Below, piece by piece: positions 1 to 12,218 of a DNA stretch of 64,000 nt; positions within the stretch are counted from its first letter, which is position 1, and every line of letters begins with the position of its first letter. The notes below the pieces were generated by a model. That model was given only the letters and a program-made list of their open reading frames with translations. It searched no databases and was not told the DNA's origin. The stretch is taken from positions 130,634,036-130,698,035 of the forward strand of contig CM043699.1 of the NCBI GenBank assembly GCA_023935145.1. The letters run 5' to 3'. A program made the translations under genes and the position numbers. The stretch comes from Bretschneidera sinensis (Eukaryota > Streptophyta > Magnoliopsida > Brassicales > Akaniaceae).

Positions 1-2431
1 TATCATTGAATATTGATAGAAAGAAGAAAATGAGAGAAAAAATTATAAGCCAGAAAAGACAAGTTAGTGAAGAATAATATTTTATCATAAGGTGGAGAAA
101 AAAATGAAATTAATAATATTTTTTTTTACAATACAAATTATAACCCGGTAATTGGAGAGTGAAAACTAAAATAAAATCATTTTCTTATTTTCTCTCACGT
201 TTTCATCATTTTTACCAAATGTAAAATAAAAAATATAAATCTTCTTAAATAGGTTCTACAATGTCTCACTTAAAAGTGAAGTGAGGCATCATACATCATT
301 AAATATATTTTTACATAAAACAATAAATTTACTAATAAAAAAACTGACATTTGGTGGTAGACCAATACATTATATGGTAAAAAAAAATATCATTGAATTA
401 CGAATGTATGGGTTTTACAATCGAATATGAGTTTTTTTTTATAATCAAATGTATTATTTTTCTAAAAAAATATAGTTGTGAGATATGATGCTTCATTTTT
501 GTGTGAATCATCGTAGCATGCATTTTTTTTTCACTCTATCTCTAATTATCTCAATTTGAAAAAAAAAAAAATTTCTAAAGAACATGTTTTGCAAAAAGTT
601 AAATACAAAATTAAAGTTTTAATCTTTTTCCTTCCCATACCTCCAAATGAAAAGATACTCGCTTGTTATTATACATGAGATCATGGTTTAAATTTTGCTC
701 ATACTAGAGATAGAAAGAAAAAAAGATTAGAGAGGATTACTTTTTGTTATATAATCCAAAATTTTCAACAACAAAAAAATGAATGCACGATAATTTTAAA
801 TAAGCTCAATAGGAATCCAAGCCTAGGGTATATAAGAATATAACCTAATGCCATTTATAATTTTATACAAAAATCCCCACTAAAAATACAATTCCTTTAA
901 TTAATTTGGCACTAATTAATTAATATTCTAAATAAGGTTATAAACAAGCGTGGCAAATGATTGAATGTAGACCACATCTTGCTCTTCCTGCTCCTAGATA
1001 CTTGTATGCATTATATTTATACACCTCAAGATACGGGATTTGGTTGAAAGATTTTATTCTCTTGTTATTTAAATTGAAAAAAAAAAATTTGTTTTATGTA
1101 CAAGGCTAGTTGTTGGAGGCCGGCAAATACAAAAATATTTATGCAATATTTGCAAGCAAGGAAATTAATTTATTATATTCACGGGTTAATTTAAGGTTGC
1201 AGGCTAAATACTCTGGTTAAGCGAAAGAGTGCATTTTCGATAAAGATTGAATGGAGCCGAGCTCAAGTTGAGTTTAAAAATTCAAACTTAAGCTTGGATT
1301 TTATAATTATTTTTTGAGTTCAAATTTTAATTGGATATATACTGAAATGAGTTTGAATCCGAGTTCTTACATATCAAACCTAAATTAAAAACTATTCAAA
1401 CTCGAATCAAATTAAACTTTTAATGAATCAAAGTCGAGTAACTCGAGAATAGCTATGATCTATTTATCATCGTAGATTCATTATTGGAACTCCCTTTTTT
1501 GTAGTCACGGGTCACAATTAAATGACGCTTGTCATTATTGTTCTCGTGATGGAGTAATGAGGAATATGTTTTTGCAAAAAGTCAAATTACAAAATTGAAT
1601 CACCGAATTGTTTCCCGCGGTGAATGGACTGATTTTTGAGGTTCAACAGGCTGCACATGGTTTATGATCAAATTTAACCTTCTTTTTCTGTGGGCCATGA
1701 TATATTTAGAAATAATCACAAGCGCCATGTCAATTTGTTTCTCTCTCTCTCTCTCGGGTTGACCAATGGCCCAGCCCGGGAATCACGCGAACCCATCGTC
1801 AAGGTTTCTTCATGGCTCTCATGAAAGCAATAATACTACCACTTCAAGCAACTCCTGAGCTCAATTATATTTGGGGGAGTCATTTATGCATCATAGAGGT
1901 ATATATGTTTTCACTAAATTATCAATAAATTTCACTCTATCATGCTTCTAAAGTACTATCAGCAAGTTGTTGGGATTGGAGAACTTAACGTGAATAGTCT
2001 TGAAAAATATGAACAAACATGACCTTCATCTAAAAGTTTGACTTAATGGGTTATTGACCAATTGATGTGTTCAAGTCATTTTCTCTACATTTCTCTTCTT
2101 GATGTGAGATTCTCACGTGAAAGCTTTTGTAAAGCAATGTTAGTGTTTTGGTTTACTTTCTAAAACTGTTTTTGTTTCTTTAAAAAAAAAAAAAACAGTT
2201 TTTGAAACGAATCATGAGTCAAAATTAAAACAACTTTTATATAATTGAATTTTTGTCCCCCAAAACATATTCAATTTTTCATATAAATTAGTTTGACCAT
2301 TGTTTTAGATACGTTTTTTTATCAAATATTAAACTGTTTTTATCTTTGCAACAAAATCATTTTGAACATAAAAATTACAGCTACGCAAAAATTATTGCTT
2401 TAATTTAAATTTACGGGTTTATCAAAAATAA
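1..2431. other. AT-rich intergenic DNA, no gene seen
   Basis: No reading frame here has family motifs or plausible splice structure. The stretch has many poly-A and poly-T runs and a short CT microsatellite near 1740-1756. Around 1255-1450 there are scattered, partly inverted AACTCGA/TCGAGTT-type words that may be the worn remains of an inverted repeat element, but I could not place ends. Confidence 0.6.
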
Positions 2432-3840
2432 TTATAGGTAATGTTTTTGAGAAGTTTGTTGAGAGCAGGGGCGGAGGGAGGGGGGGGCTAGGGGGAGCCT
2501 AGGCTCCCCCAAACCTTTGAAAAGCCATAGTAATGTATATGTTAAACTTCAATGAGAATTAGTGTTATCCTTATGCCCCCCAAACCTTGATATCTTGCAA
2601 GTTACAAAGAGAAAGGGTAAAGAGGAAAGGCTGCATTTTTATTAGCAAAAGGAACGAGACAGTTGCAAGCCAGGCTGATTGTAGATTAAAATTTTAGACT
2701 TCATTTAAATAAAAAATCAAATTAACCTTTTAGCTACTCGTTTATAGTACTTGAGTTAATTGCTTTTTATTTTAATTAGTTCAAAACTTTTACAATTAGT
2801 TTAGCTCCTATACTTCAATTTTTTTTTTATTTTTAAAAGAACTTTAACTTAGTTTAGAGGCTCATATTTTTTTAAAGAAATAAATATGCAAAACGTGTCA
2901 TCTTTTAAATAAGATCATCTCTAGTAAAATAAGTGTGGATGGTGGTTCTACTAAAACCCTTATTAAAAGGAAAAGTTCATGTCTCTATGTGTACTACACT
3001 AATTTATTACAAATGATCTCGTATCGTCTTCTGTACCTTAATTAAGTTGAATGGAATGAGATCATCTAAAATTGGTGAAGTTAATGTAGTGCATACATAG
3101 ATATGGGCTCTTTTGGATAAAAGATTTAATAAGACTATTTTACAATTTAAATATGTTATTTTATATCTCTTAAGCTTTTAGACTTTTAAAGTCTTGCTGA
3201 TCTTTTGCATTGAGGAGCCTATGGAGGTGGTCCAGTTGACTGATGAGGAGTGTAAGTAAGCCTATGATAATTAAAAATGATATCTTATTTTAACCATATT
3301 AGCTTTGGCCTCCCAAGACAAAACTCCTGGCTTCGCCTCTAGTTGAGAGGGAATATTCGCGAATGGGATCTTCAATTGATTCAACATGAATTTGCTTATA
3401 ATAGATTGTGTAATAAAACTACAAGGCATACTCCTTTCAAAGTTGTTTATGTGTCTAATCATATTTAATCTTTTAGACTTGCTCCACTTCCAACTACTAA
3501 TTCTTTCGGAGGAGACGCAGAAGAGAGGGTGAAGCAGATCAAGAAGTTGTATGAACAAATTCGAGAAAGAATTATCAAGCAAAATAAAAAGTACAAGAAA
3601 CAAGCTGATAAGTTTTGAAAACCAGAAACTTTTAAAGAATGAGACCTCATGTGGATTCATCTTTGAAAAGAGTGTTTTCCTTATTTAAAGAGTTGGTGAT
3701 CCTTTTAAAGTTTTAAAAATGGTTGGAGAGAATGCCTACAAGATTAAATTGCCTGGAGAATATTGAGATCAACCACTTTCAATGTATCAAACCTTTCTCT
3801 CTATTTTGATGATACAGACTTGAGGACAAGTTTTTTCAAC
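2432..3840 (+). pseudogene. Decayed Ty3/gypsy integrase C-terminal remnant, split by a hAT element
   Basis: Reading through the stops, the plus strand at 3350-3840 gives the order typical of the end of a Ty3/gypsy integrase: EFAYN-like core text, an HTPFKVVY-like segment, a lysine-rich helix (VKQIKKLYEQIRERI), then a LPGEY...FNVSNLS...YFDD-like tail. The few bases before the inserted hAT element (from about 2432) continue the same frame. Several stops and frameshifts make it non-functional. Such remnants have no host role. The family is confident, the lineage is not. Confidence 0.7.
2466..3341. mobile_element. Non-autonomous hAT element (876 bp) with 8-bp target duplication
   Basis: The left end begins CAGGGGCGGAGGGAGG. 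The right end, read on the minus strand, begins TAGAGGCGAAGCCAGG, matching at 11 of 16 positions. Both resemble the CAGGGGCGGAGCCAGG type of terminal repeat common in plant hAT elements. The flanking 8 bases GTTGAGAG are identical at 2458-2465 and 3342-3349, the duplication length expected for hAT. No transposase frame lies inside, so it must have moved with enzyme supplied elsewhere. It sits inside a gypsy integrase remnant and is therefore younger than that remnant. Confidence 0.8.
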
Positions 3841-6689
3841 CAAGGGAAACTATTTAACAGAATAACTCCATATACATGAGATCAATGGCCATAAATTCAA
3901 TTAGTTGATTGAAATTGTCCACAGCCACACAAAACCGATGCTTAACATCCACAAATCATTCAATAATTCAAGAACTATAATGTGTGTTAGGGTAGTCTAA
4001 AAAATTGCATGACAAAGGCGTACACTTACCGAATGCTAATAATGATTTAAATTATGCAGTAATCTCTCTTAATCAGACATAGTAGAGGTCAGTTTGTACT
4101 GAAATGAAAGATAACGATAAGACAATAAATCATGATAGATAGTGCTTATTCGTGGACATATTTTGGTCTAGCATAGTGTGAATGAAACAGACAATTTATC
4201 TATTGGTATGGTTACTACTTAAAGGTTCCACTAATGTTTCATCCACATTAAGCAATAGTGATAACCCTCCCTACTTTAGTATTGTGAAAGAACATCTTGT
4301 TATCTATTAGAAATTCTAAAGTAGGAGAAATTCCTACATCAGTGACAACATTGACATCTCCTCTCTCTTCATCAACGATTACCATTACTCTCGGTCTAAG
4401 AATTTCTCCTACATTGAGAATACCTAAAAAAATTTCATTATAAATGCCTTGTTGATTTATGTGATTTTATTATTTTCGATTAAAGCTGATCTGAATTAGA
4501 CCTTTGATCTACCACTCCAAAATGCAAATCACATCATTAGTGGTTGTTAACAATTTGATTGATCACCTAACTTGATCAATCACTAATGGATTTAAAGGCA
4601 ATGAATATATCAAAAGAATTTTCTTTTTTATTGGACGCTAACTCGCTAACTTTATCCAAGTTATCCAACTATATATCCTAGTTGGGACATTTTGATCCGA
4701 ATTTGGCATACCAAGATCATAATCAACAGTTTTTCCTCCTTTAATATCATTTTCATACCATATAATTCACGATGCTGACCAGAAAAGGTTACATACAGAA
4801 GAGGATACTCATAAATTGAATCCTAATTAATTTTGGAAATTAAAAATTAAACAATCGCTTCTGCTTGTGATGATCAGTTGTAGTCTAGCTAGTGCTGTAT
4901 TTTTGGTAGAATCCACTTGAATGCTAGTATTATAAACGGAGTTTGGAAGGAAACATAAAAAGTATAAATTCTTTCATAAAAGAGGCTTTGGGAGCTGACA
5001 CTAGTTCATCTGCATTTCTTTCCTTTTATGTTAAAGATGCTTTCCTTTTATGTTAAAAGATAAAATTTTCTTTTTTTTTTTCTTTTTCTGCGATTTTGTA
5101 TAAGTTGTACGTGCTCATGCATCTTGAATTAAACAACATGACAAAGAAACAAAGTTAATATAAAGTTGACACATGTTTCTACTACGCATTACAGCATAGA
5201 GACAAACTTCACTTTAAGTAAATAATTCTCCATTTATAAAATAGTGCCAATTTTTAGCCTTCTCAGTGAAAATTATATCATTAAAGCTCCTTATACATCA
5301 ACGGGGAAAGCAAGATTAACTCTCTAAAGTTGTAATGGTTGTTGTGACGTATTTGTAAGATCAATGGCATTCATGATTATTGCGATAATGTAACAATTAG
5401 ATTTAGAAATCGGGTTTGGATCAGTTATGTAATGTAGTATTGCTGTCTTAATCGAATCCTCCAAGTATTTTATTCTTTCATCTGAATCTGTCTTATCGAG
5501 AAAGTTTGACCACAAATTGAGCTGTTAAATCTCTAGTAACCTCGAGTCGAATCTAAATTTGATTTTTGTCTCATTTAATCTAAAATGTTTAACTCAAATT
5601 TAAAATAGTTTCATCCGTTAAGTTTACATGCTCATCAATCTTGCAGGTTGATTTGTTAATATATTATTTAATTAATACATATAATTTTAATGATATAAAA
5701 AATTATTATTTTTTTAGTATTCTGATACTAAATTCAAGTACGATATAATAAGTTCTATCGCAAAAGATAAAGGGTAGGTATCGACACCCATTTATAGTTT
5801 GTTTGGTATCCACTTAAAATGGAATTTAAACCATTTAAAATGAATACCAAACAACAGTTTAGACAGGTAAAAATGCATTAGTCACCAAATTAGAGCGATC
5901 ACAGCTGTAATATTTTAAGTCAATAAAATCAGTTGAATATATTACGATTATTATATGGTAAAGAAAAGAGAATAAAGTCGGAGAGTAAGCAAATTAAGAT
6001 CTAGAAGAAAGTGATAGATAAAGAAAGAGTCAACCAGCAGAAGAATAAATGGTGGTATTATAGCTGAATGTCCTTATTAACTCTGCCTGCTCTTCTGTTC
6101 TAACCTGCCTTTAACGCTTGGGCACATGGAGGGGTCTTCCATGGCAGCCCTTTCTGAATATTTTAAATGGGGATGAATCATCTGTGAGAGGTAGGGGATG
6201 AATTATTATTTAATTAAACCTATCAATCTTTGGAGTATTTTTTTTCTTTATCCTTGCTTGTAGTATATTGTTTACATAATAGGGTACAACTAAAGGAACA
6301 TAATTATATCCTTTAGGATTCGGTTGTGGTTCTTATTCTCATTTAAACAATGCACTAAATCATATAGTATAAGATAAACATATCCACTAACATATATTGT
6401 TTCTAATACAAGAGAGTTAATGAAATGATTTTTTTTTCCTATAAACAAAAAATATGCCAAACAATATTCTTAAAAAAACTATTTATGAAAATAATCAAAA
6501 GCTAAATGATAGTTTTTAAAAAACAGGTGCGTAAAAAAATCGATTTCATTGGTTTTTACCAAACATTAAACAATTTTTAATTTTACTATTATTTTATGAA
6601 AACCTGTTTTAAAAACTTTATTGTAAACTATAAGCCGAAAAAGAAATCATTAGTCTTGCTAGTATTTTCATAGACCCTAACATTTTAAT
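3841..6689. other. AT-rich intergenic DNA, no gene seen
   Basis: No supported gene is present. One small hairpin is visible at about 5808-5855: GTTTGGTATCCACTTAAAATGG is matched in inverted orientation, with a few mismatches, by CCATTTAAAATGAATACCAAAC-like text 26 bases on. This may be a MITE stub. Confidence 0.5.
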
Positions 6690-7116
6690 TAGGCTCTTTT
6701 TGTTTCGCTGAAAAATTGTAGCTTGAAAATTAAATACGTGTAAAATAGTATTTTACTAGTATTAAAATTGTATGAAAATCAAATTCATGTAAAATGGAAT
6801 TTTACACTGTCAAGTGAATGCTTAACAAAACAATTTTTTTTTTTTTTTTTTTTACATAAGTTGTTCTACAAGTGATTGAAAAATTGTTTTTTTTTTTATA
6901 AAAAAGTTCACTCTCCCACTTTTTTAAAATTTCTTCTCTAATATTACACCATTAATTTTCTCTTTTATTTAATTTTTACAATTTTCATCATTTATTTTCA
7001 TATTTCAACCGAACAAAGAAAATTTCACTGAAAATTTATAATTTCACATTAAACTCATTTTACATGAAATTGATTTTTCATTATAATATGTTTTACATGA
7101 AAACAAACGGGGTCTA
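6690..7116. mobile_element. Possible MITE with imperfect terminal inverted repeats
   Basis: The left end reads TAGGCTCTTTTTGTTTCG and the right end, on the minus strand, TAGACCCCGTTTGTTTTC. This short imperfect inverted repeat resembles the GACCCCGTTTG ends of common plant MITEs. AAT flanks both sides, a possible 3-bp target duplication. The interior is AT-rich, with ATGTAAAATG-type words near both ends and long T runs, and no coding. The superfamily is uncertain. Confidence 0.42.
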
Positions 7117-7939
7117 AATAGGGTTTGAGGCTTTTCAAGTGCCAATTATTTTTAAAAAATTATTTTTAAAATATCAAGCACCATTCGACGGTGACTCCGA
7201 TCTATGTAAGAATTTTTTTTCAGCTACACCGGTGTATTTAATGATTTCACACAGGCATGCCGTGCATACAAGCTAGGCATCTATCAGAACTTAGGTTTCG
7301 CAAAGGAATTATTTACTCTTGCTTTTTTATTGGTAGGTTTGTATGATCAGTGAATATGGCAGAGGTTCGTAGCTGGACAAAATGAAATATATGCAGAAAT
7401 ATTGTGACTTTTGCTACATTGGATTAAGAAGATAGAATTAAAAGGAAGAATTCTTGCTTAAAATTTGTAAACTGTAGTTTGAGATTACTTCTTTGTTATT
7501 CCTTTTAATTATATATGATGAAAACCATTGAAACAATATTATTGTTGCGACTCCTATATATAATAATCTTGATTGTGCTATGTCTTTCTTTAAACCTTCA
7601 AGGAAGAATGTCTTCCAAGTATATTATACTCACACACATTAAACTCCATTACAAGTTAATTAGTTACTTGCTTAATCATGCTCTCTGGATTATATAGGTT
7701 TTCAGTTAATCTTCAGAGTACCTAATTGCACTGTTTGGTAAATACGTGTAATCTCAAAGAATACTTCCAAATCATTTTAACAAAACATATTACTTCCAAG
7801 CACAATATGGGCTGTTTAAATTCAAGCCATTTGACCCCAGTTCATTTTATTTTATAAATTATGTGCTATTTTTTTTTAAGTACAACCATGATTCAACTCT
7901 GATTTTGTTTTGCTTTAATCCACACTGCATCTTGGGGGA
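7117..7939. other. AT-rich intergenic DNA, no gene seen
   Basis: A 60-codon open frame at 7515-7697 is hydrophobic and has no family motif; it is probably chance. Nothing else is supported. Confidence 0.5.
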
Positions 7940-8125
7940 AGAGAGAGGGTAAAGTCTTTATCAATGTTGTGTGAATGTCTACACCTAAATCAAACATAAA
8001 TATTGGTTCATATTAGGTCATCGAATAAGTCTGTTTCACCTCACCACAACGCGAGGATTCGAACCAAAACACATTTGACAAAAAAAACGAATCTCAATCA
8101 ACTCACTAAAGCTTTTGGTGATAGT
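7940..8125 (-). mobile_element. tRNA-derived SINE-like fragment
   Basis: On the minus strand, GGTTCGAATCC at 8065-8055 is an exact RNA polymerase III B-box core. About 35 bases upstream, TTTAGTGAGTTGATTGAGA (about 8113-8095) resembles the D-arm/A-box region of a tRNA gene. The anticodon arm and acceptor stem do not pair into a proper tRNA, so a tRNA-derived SINE, probably truncated, is the better reading. No A-rich tail or target duplication was found. Confidence 0.42.
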
Positions 8126-8300
8126 TAATTATTATCGATGAATTAGTTGATGCTAATGAAAATGATACTCACATAGAAGATTAATTTGGAGTACATGGGA
8201 AATATATATATATCGCATTATTTCCACATATTGACAGGAAGTTTCTTTATACAGTCTGACAAGTATTGCTACATCACGGAAGAGGAGAGGGAGAGAGCGA

Positions 8301-9307
8301 TTATAAACCAAAATAGTTAACTAACATGGACATAGGAACCAAGCGCAGCCCCCTTCTCTTTAATTCTGTACAATCAGTTTTGCCATTGAAATTCATTTTG
8401 CTTCTTTCATCTGTCTGCACCGCTGAATAATGCTCCTCCGAGGCAGCTCCCTTCCCCTATAATACGATCATTCAAAACCCATCAACTTTTTAGGTCAACC
8501 TTATCAAACACCGCATAAAAATCCCATCCCTCACAAATAAAAGTAAGTAAAAAGGAAACACTAGAGATTACCAGAGAACTATTAATTTGATCATCACACG
8601 TCTTTCTGGTATTCGTATGATCAATCTGCCCCAAATCATTAACCTATTGATAAATATAATGGATAAGGATAAAACAAGTCAATCATCCAGGAGAAAAAGC
8701 TTCTGAAAATGATTAGATTCTGAAAAGTAGTCCCTAGGCATCTGAATTCAGACCAAAAAATAAAAAACACTTTACCAAACATTAAATAGCTTTTAGCTCT
8801 ATAATTGTTAAACCAAAAAGGGTTTCTAAAACCATTTTTACAACGAAAAACTGAAGCTACACCGGTCCCAACGGTTAAACATATAAAACCAAAAGTAAGA
8901 ATTAAAAAAATAGAAAGAAAAAGAGAAGCAATTATTCATCTGACCTTGGGGCTATTGACAGGAGAACTAGCAGTATCCTCCAAAGAATCATCATCAGAAA
9001 TTTCCCTGGTTCTTGATTTCTTGACACATAATTTCTTTGGAATATTAGGGGATCCCCCAATGGAAGAAAAAGCAGCAACATGATTGTTGTTGTGGTGGGA
9101 TGTTGTTTTCCATGCAGCGCCAGTGGCTGCATCAGAGACCAAAGAAGAGCTGCCAAAACCAGAACAATAGCTATGATCTTCCCCTCTATTGTTTGAGAAA
9201 TCTTCCAAGTAAGCAGTCCACCCACTCTCTTCATCATCAGGGGACCCTATTGCTCCTTTGGAACCAACACCTCTGTTCATAGATGAATTCATGGAGTCCT
9301 CCATCAA
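8301..9307 (-). CDS. SOB FIVE-LIKE (SOFL) family protein, three exons
   Basis: Exons on the minus strand are 9307-8945, 8643-8572 and 8456-8301 (stop TAA at 8303-8301), giving 196 residues. Both introns are GT-AG and phase 0: 8944-8644, AAG|GTCAGA donor and CAATAG acceptor; and 8571-8457, CTG|GTAATC donor and ATTATAG acceptor. Exon 1 carries the two SOFL signatures, ESGWTAYLEDF at about residue 27 and SDAATGA at about 58, and the acidic DDSLEDTASSP segment at about 107. Exon 3 ends in the leucine-rich LVPMSMLVNYF tail. SOFL proteins are small plant-specific nuclear proteins linked genetically to cytokinin levels; the biochemical role is not settled. Start: two adjacent ATGs, the first taken. 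The frame is intact and no defect is seen. Confidence 0.86.
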
Positions 9308-9480
9308 TCTAGGCTGCTAACAATAAAAAAAGAAGAAATTCTTTTTATTTAAAAGCAGAGACTCAAGATACCCATTTGTATTTCTAAGAGAATGATTTAT
9401 AAGAGGAAATAGATGATAAAAAAATAATGCAGAAAAGGCAACCCATATAGTGTAGAATCTTAATTGGTGTGGCCATGTGG
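9308..9480 (-). promoter_or_regulatory. Probable promoter and 5' leader of the SOFL gene
   Basis: On the minus strand, TTATAAATC at 9402-9394 is a TATA-like element about 90 bases upstream of the ATG. A CCAAT word lies at 9467-9463, next to a CCACATGGCCACACC stretch (about 9480-9466) containing CACATG, an E-box-like core. The transcription start is inferred only from this spacing. Confidence 0.45.
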
Positions 9481-10071
9481 GCCAAGGTGAGTTGAGGAAG
9501 TTAAACTTAACAGTTGCAACAGAAACTGAGGGAGAGAGAGAGAACGTGCAAGGAAAAGAAAAAAAACAAATGATAAAGGGAGAAGGGTTTATCGGGTTGA
9601 CCTATGTGGTTCAAATGAAATTCCCACTCGGCATCAATCAGCAGCCATATATTTTCTTTGTTAGGACTTACCTGTCAACTAAAAACAATTAATGAGTCAA
9701 TTGGAAAAAAACCACAAATTAAATTGCTTGGACTATTTCAGCAAATTAAGCTGACAAACTCAAGCTGTAGAACCAATTCAATGTTGGGTTCACATTATTA
9801 TTCTTCAAAAAGTTCAAATTAGCTTAGGGATGAGTGGAAGAAATTGCAGCCCATGTTGGTTTGGTGGTTGAACTTCGTTAATTTAATTAATCCAATATTC
9901 CAAGCTCATTCATGGGCGAGTTTAGCAAAGAGAAGAACAAAAGGAAAGAAAAATGAGAGCTTTAAAAATTAGAAAGAAAGAAAAAAAGAATATTGAAATT
10001 TTAGTAAAGATAATGAAAAATCAGGAAGAAAGAAAATAGGTTTTTTTATTTACTTTTGTTAGAGATTTTGA
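9481..10071. other. Upstream intergenic DNA of the SOFL gene
   Basis: There is a GA-rich stretch at about 9529-9545 and otherwise AT-rich text. A 71-codon frame at 9477-9692 on the plus strand lies in the presumed upstream region and shows no family motif. No gene is supported. Confidence 0.5.
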
Positions 10072-11711
10072 TTGTCTCAATTTAAGAAGGAACATTAACC
10101 TCAATTTTGATCAATCTCAACATTTTATTTGTTTTGAATGGACATGATTATGACACCAAATTAAAATCATATCACATTATCAATTAACTTAATTAAAATA
10201 AACTTAATGGTGTTAAGTCACAAAAACTGCAGTTAGTTTGTTCTCATAAAATTATTTTTATTTTTGTGCTGTTTACCTAAAAAAAAAAACTAAAGGCTTG
10301 AACCGTTTCCAATGTACACTATATCCTGTGTTTTTTCTTTGATTACTACAATGGCAGAAAAACCAAAGTAAGCTTTTTCTCATCGTCCATGGCTTCTAGA
10401 GTTATCAAATCCATCCAAATATTTCTTTAACTTAAAATATTCTGATTTAGTTTTTTTTTCTTAATTTGATTTGAAAATAAACTTATCAAAACCCTTTATT
10501 ATATTTTGCTTAGTGAAACCTATCAATTTTATAAAATTCATTATCTTCAACTGTGAAGAGTAATATCAAAAGTAAAAACAAAACATTGAAATCTGATTTA
10601 TTTCATACATTTTATCGCCAAACACTGATTTATCAGTCACCCATTAATCGAGTGTTATAATTTTTCTTGCTGCTTCTTTGATAGTTGTTTTTTCTGCTTT
10701 GTTTTTGGTCTTGAGTTTTCTTTATTTTCAGTAGTGTGTAGTTTTGATTTTTTTTTATTTTTTTTTATGGAGTATTGGTGTTTCTCTGTTGTTAATTGTT
10801 GTTGGTTCTGGTTTTATGTTTTCATTTTTCTAAGATTTGGTGTCAGTGGATTATGTTAATTATTTGGTATCAGCTGTTAGTGGAATTAAAATTTTTGAGC
10901 CAAATCGTTGCTCTAGTATTTGTGCTTCATTTTACTACTCCCTCTCTCTCGCCTTTCTGTGCTTGTTTTCAATTGTGTTGGTGGTTGTGCTCATTTTTCC
11001 ACCAACACACTTCCACAGAGAGACCACCTTTTATGAGTAGTTTTTTTTTTTTTTTTTTTTAAGTCTTAATTAGCGTTCTTGGTATTTAGGTTATTATGAT
11101 TTTGGTTGTCTATTGAACTCTCCATGGCCGGTAAGTTCCCCTGTTAGAAAACTAAGTCCACTCCCTTTGATGTTTGTGATAAAATTTATTTGAAGAATTT
11201 TTTATTTCTTTTCCATCTTTTCTTATGTTGCTGTGAAATATGATGCAAAGAGGTAATGGTGATAGGTTTCACTAAGCCAAATATAATAAAATATTTTGAT
11301 AAATTTATTTGCAAATCAAATTAGAGGAAAAAAAAACTAACTCAAAATATTTTAACTTAAAGAAATACTTGGATGGATTTAATAATTCTAAAAGCCATTG
11401 ACAATGGGGAGAAGCTTGCTTTGATTTTTCTGTCATTGTATTAATCAAAGGAAGAACACAATAATAGAATAGCTTACGTGAGAAATAGTTTAAGTTTTTA
11501 GGTAAAAAACACAAAAAAAAATAATAATAATTTAATGGGAATAAACTAATTGCAGTTTTTGTGACTTAACAACATTAAGTTTATTTTAGTTGAGTTAATT
11601 GATGATGTGGCATGATTTTAATTTGGTGGCACAATTTTATCCATTTAAAACAAATAAAAAGTTGAGATTAATCAAAATTGAGGGTAATGTTCCCTACTTA
11701 AATTGAGACAA
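10072..11711. mobile_element. Long-inverted-repeat (foldback-like) element, 1.64 kb
   Basis: The left arm (10072-10525) and right arm (11711-11259) are inverted copies of about 450 bp, roughly 85-90% alike by eye. Both begin TTGTCTCAATTTAAG and both contain, in order, TTAAGTCACAAAAACTGCA-like, AAATCCATCCAA-like and TTAGTGAAACCTATCA words. The ~730-bp centre is T-rich with no convincing frame. The arms are far longer than in a MITE, so this is a foldback or long-TIR (for example Mutator-like) element. No clear target duplication was found. If transcribed across, it would form a long hairpin RNA. Confidence 0.78.
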
Positions 11712-11990
11712 CTGGAATAGTGTTTAATAGTGTAAAAAAATGAGAGATAAAAAATGTAATTAAAATTATATGTTTCATAATGTTAATGTAAGGGATTAAA
11801 TGAGAATAAATTGGTAAAATGATAATCTCATTTATTTTCACATAGACAAAGTTATGATTTATACATATTTGAGGAAAACGCTTATTTTCTTAATTTTCTT
11901 TCCTCTCATTTTGTATTTCACCCAAATTTCTTTCTTATCACTTTTCTTTCCTATTAAACACATCATTAAGGCCGGTTCAATTGTGAAATT
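11712..11990. other. AT-rich intergenic DNA, no gene seen
   Basis: Nothing supported; spacer between two inverted-repeat elements. Confidence 0.5.
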
Positions 11991-12218
11991 TTTTATTTAT
12001 TTTTCTTAACATTTTCTTCAACAATTTGGACATTATTACTATAATTTGGAAAACGTCTTTTTTTTCCAACATAATATTGAAAAATTACGTTGAGAAACAA
12101 AAAAAAAATGACTTTCAACTTTTTCAACATTATGTTAAAAAAAGAAATATCATTTTCCTAATTATGTTATGATTGTTTAAATTGTCGAATAAAATGTTAA
12201 CAAAAATAGAAATAAATA
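11991..12218. mobile_element. Small foldback MITE
   Basis: Two arms of roughly 95-100 bp (11991-12084 and 12119-12218) are inverted copies of each other: TTAACATTTTCTTCAACAAT in the left arm corresponds to the reverse of ATTGTCGAATAAAATGTTAA in the right. The loop is about 35 bp. There is no coding sequence. The family and exact outer ends are unresolved. Confidence 0.65.

Noticed and set aside
3271..3660. 129-codon open frame on the minus strand
   Set aside because: It is the reverse of the plus-strand gypsy integrase remnant and has no family motif of its own.
8805..9083. 92-codon plus-strand frame and the 101-codon minus frame at 8932-9237
   Set aside because: Both are shadows of SOFL exon 1 in other frames.
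10796..11062. Hydrophobic open frames of 88 and 67 codons
   Set aside because: They lie in the T-rich centre of the long-inverted-repeat element and end in a poly-T run; composition alone explains them.
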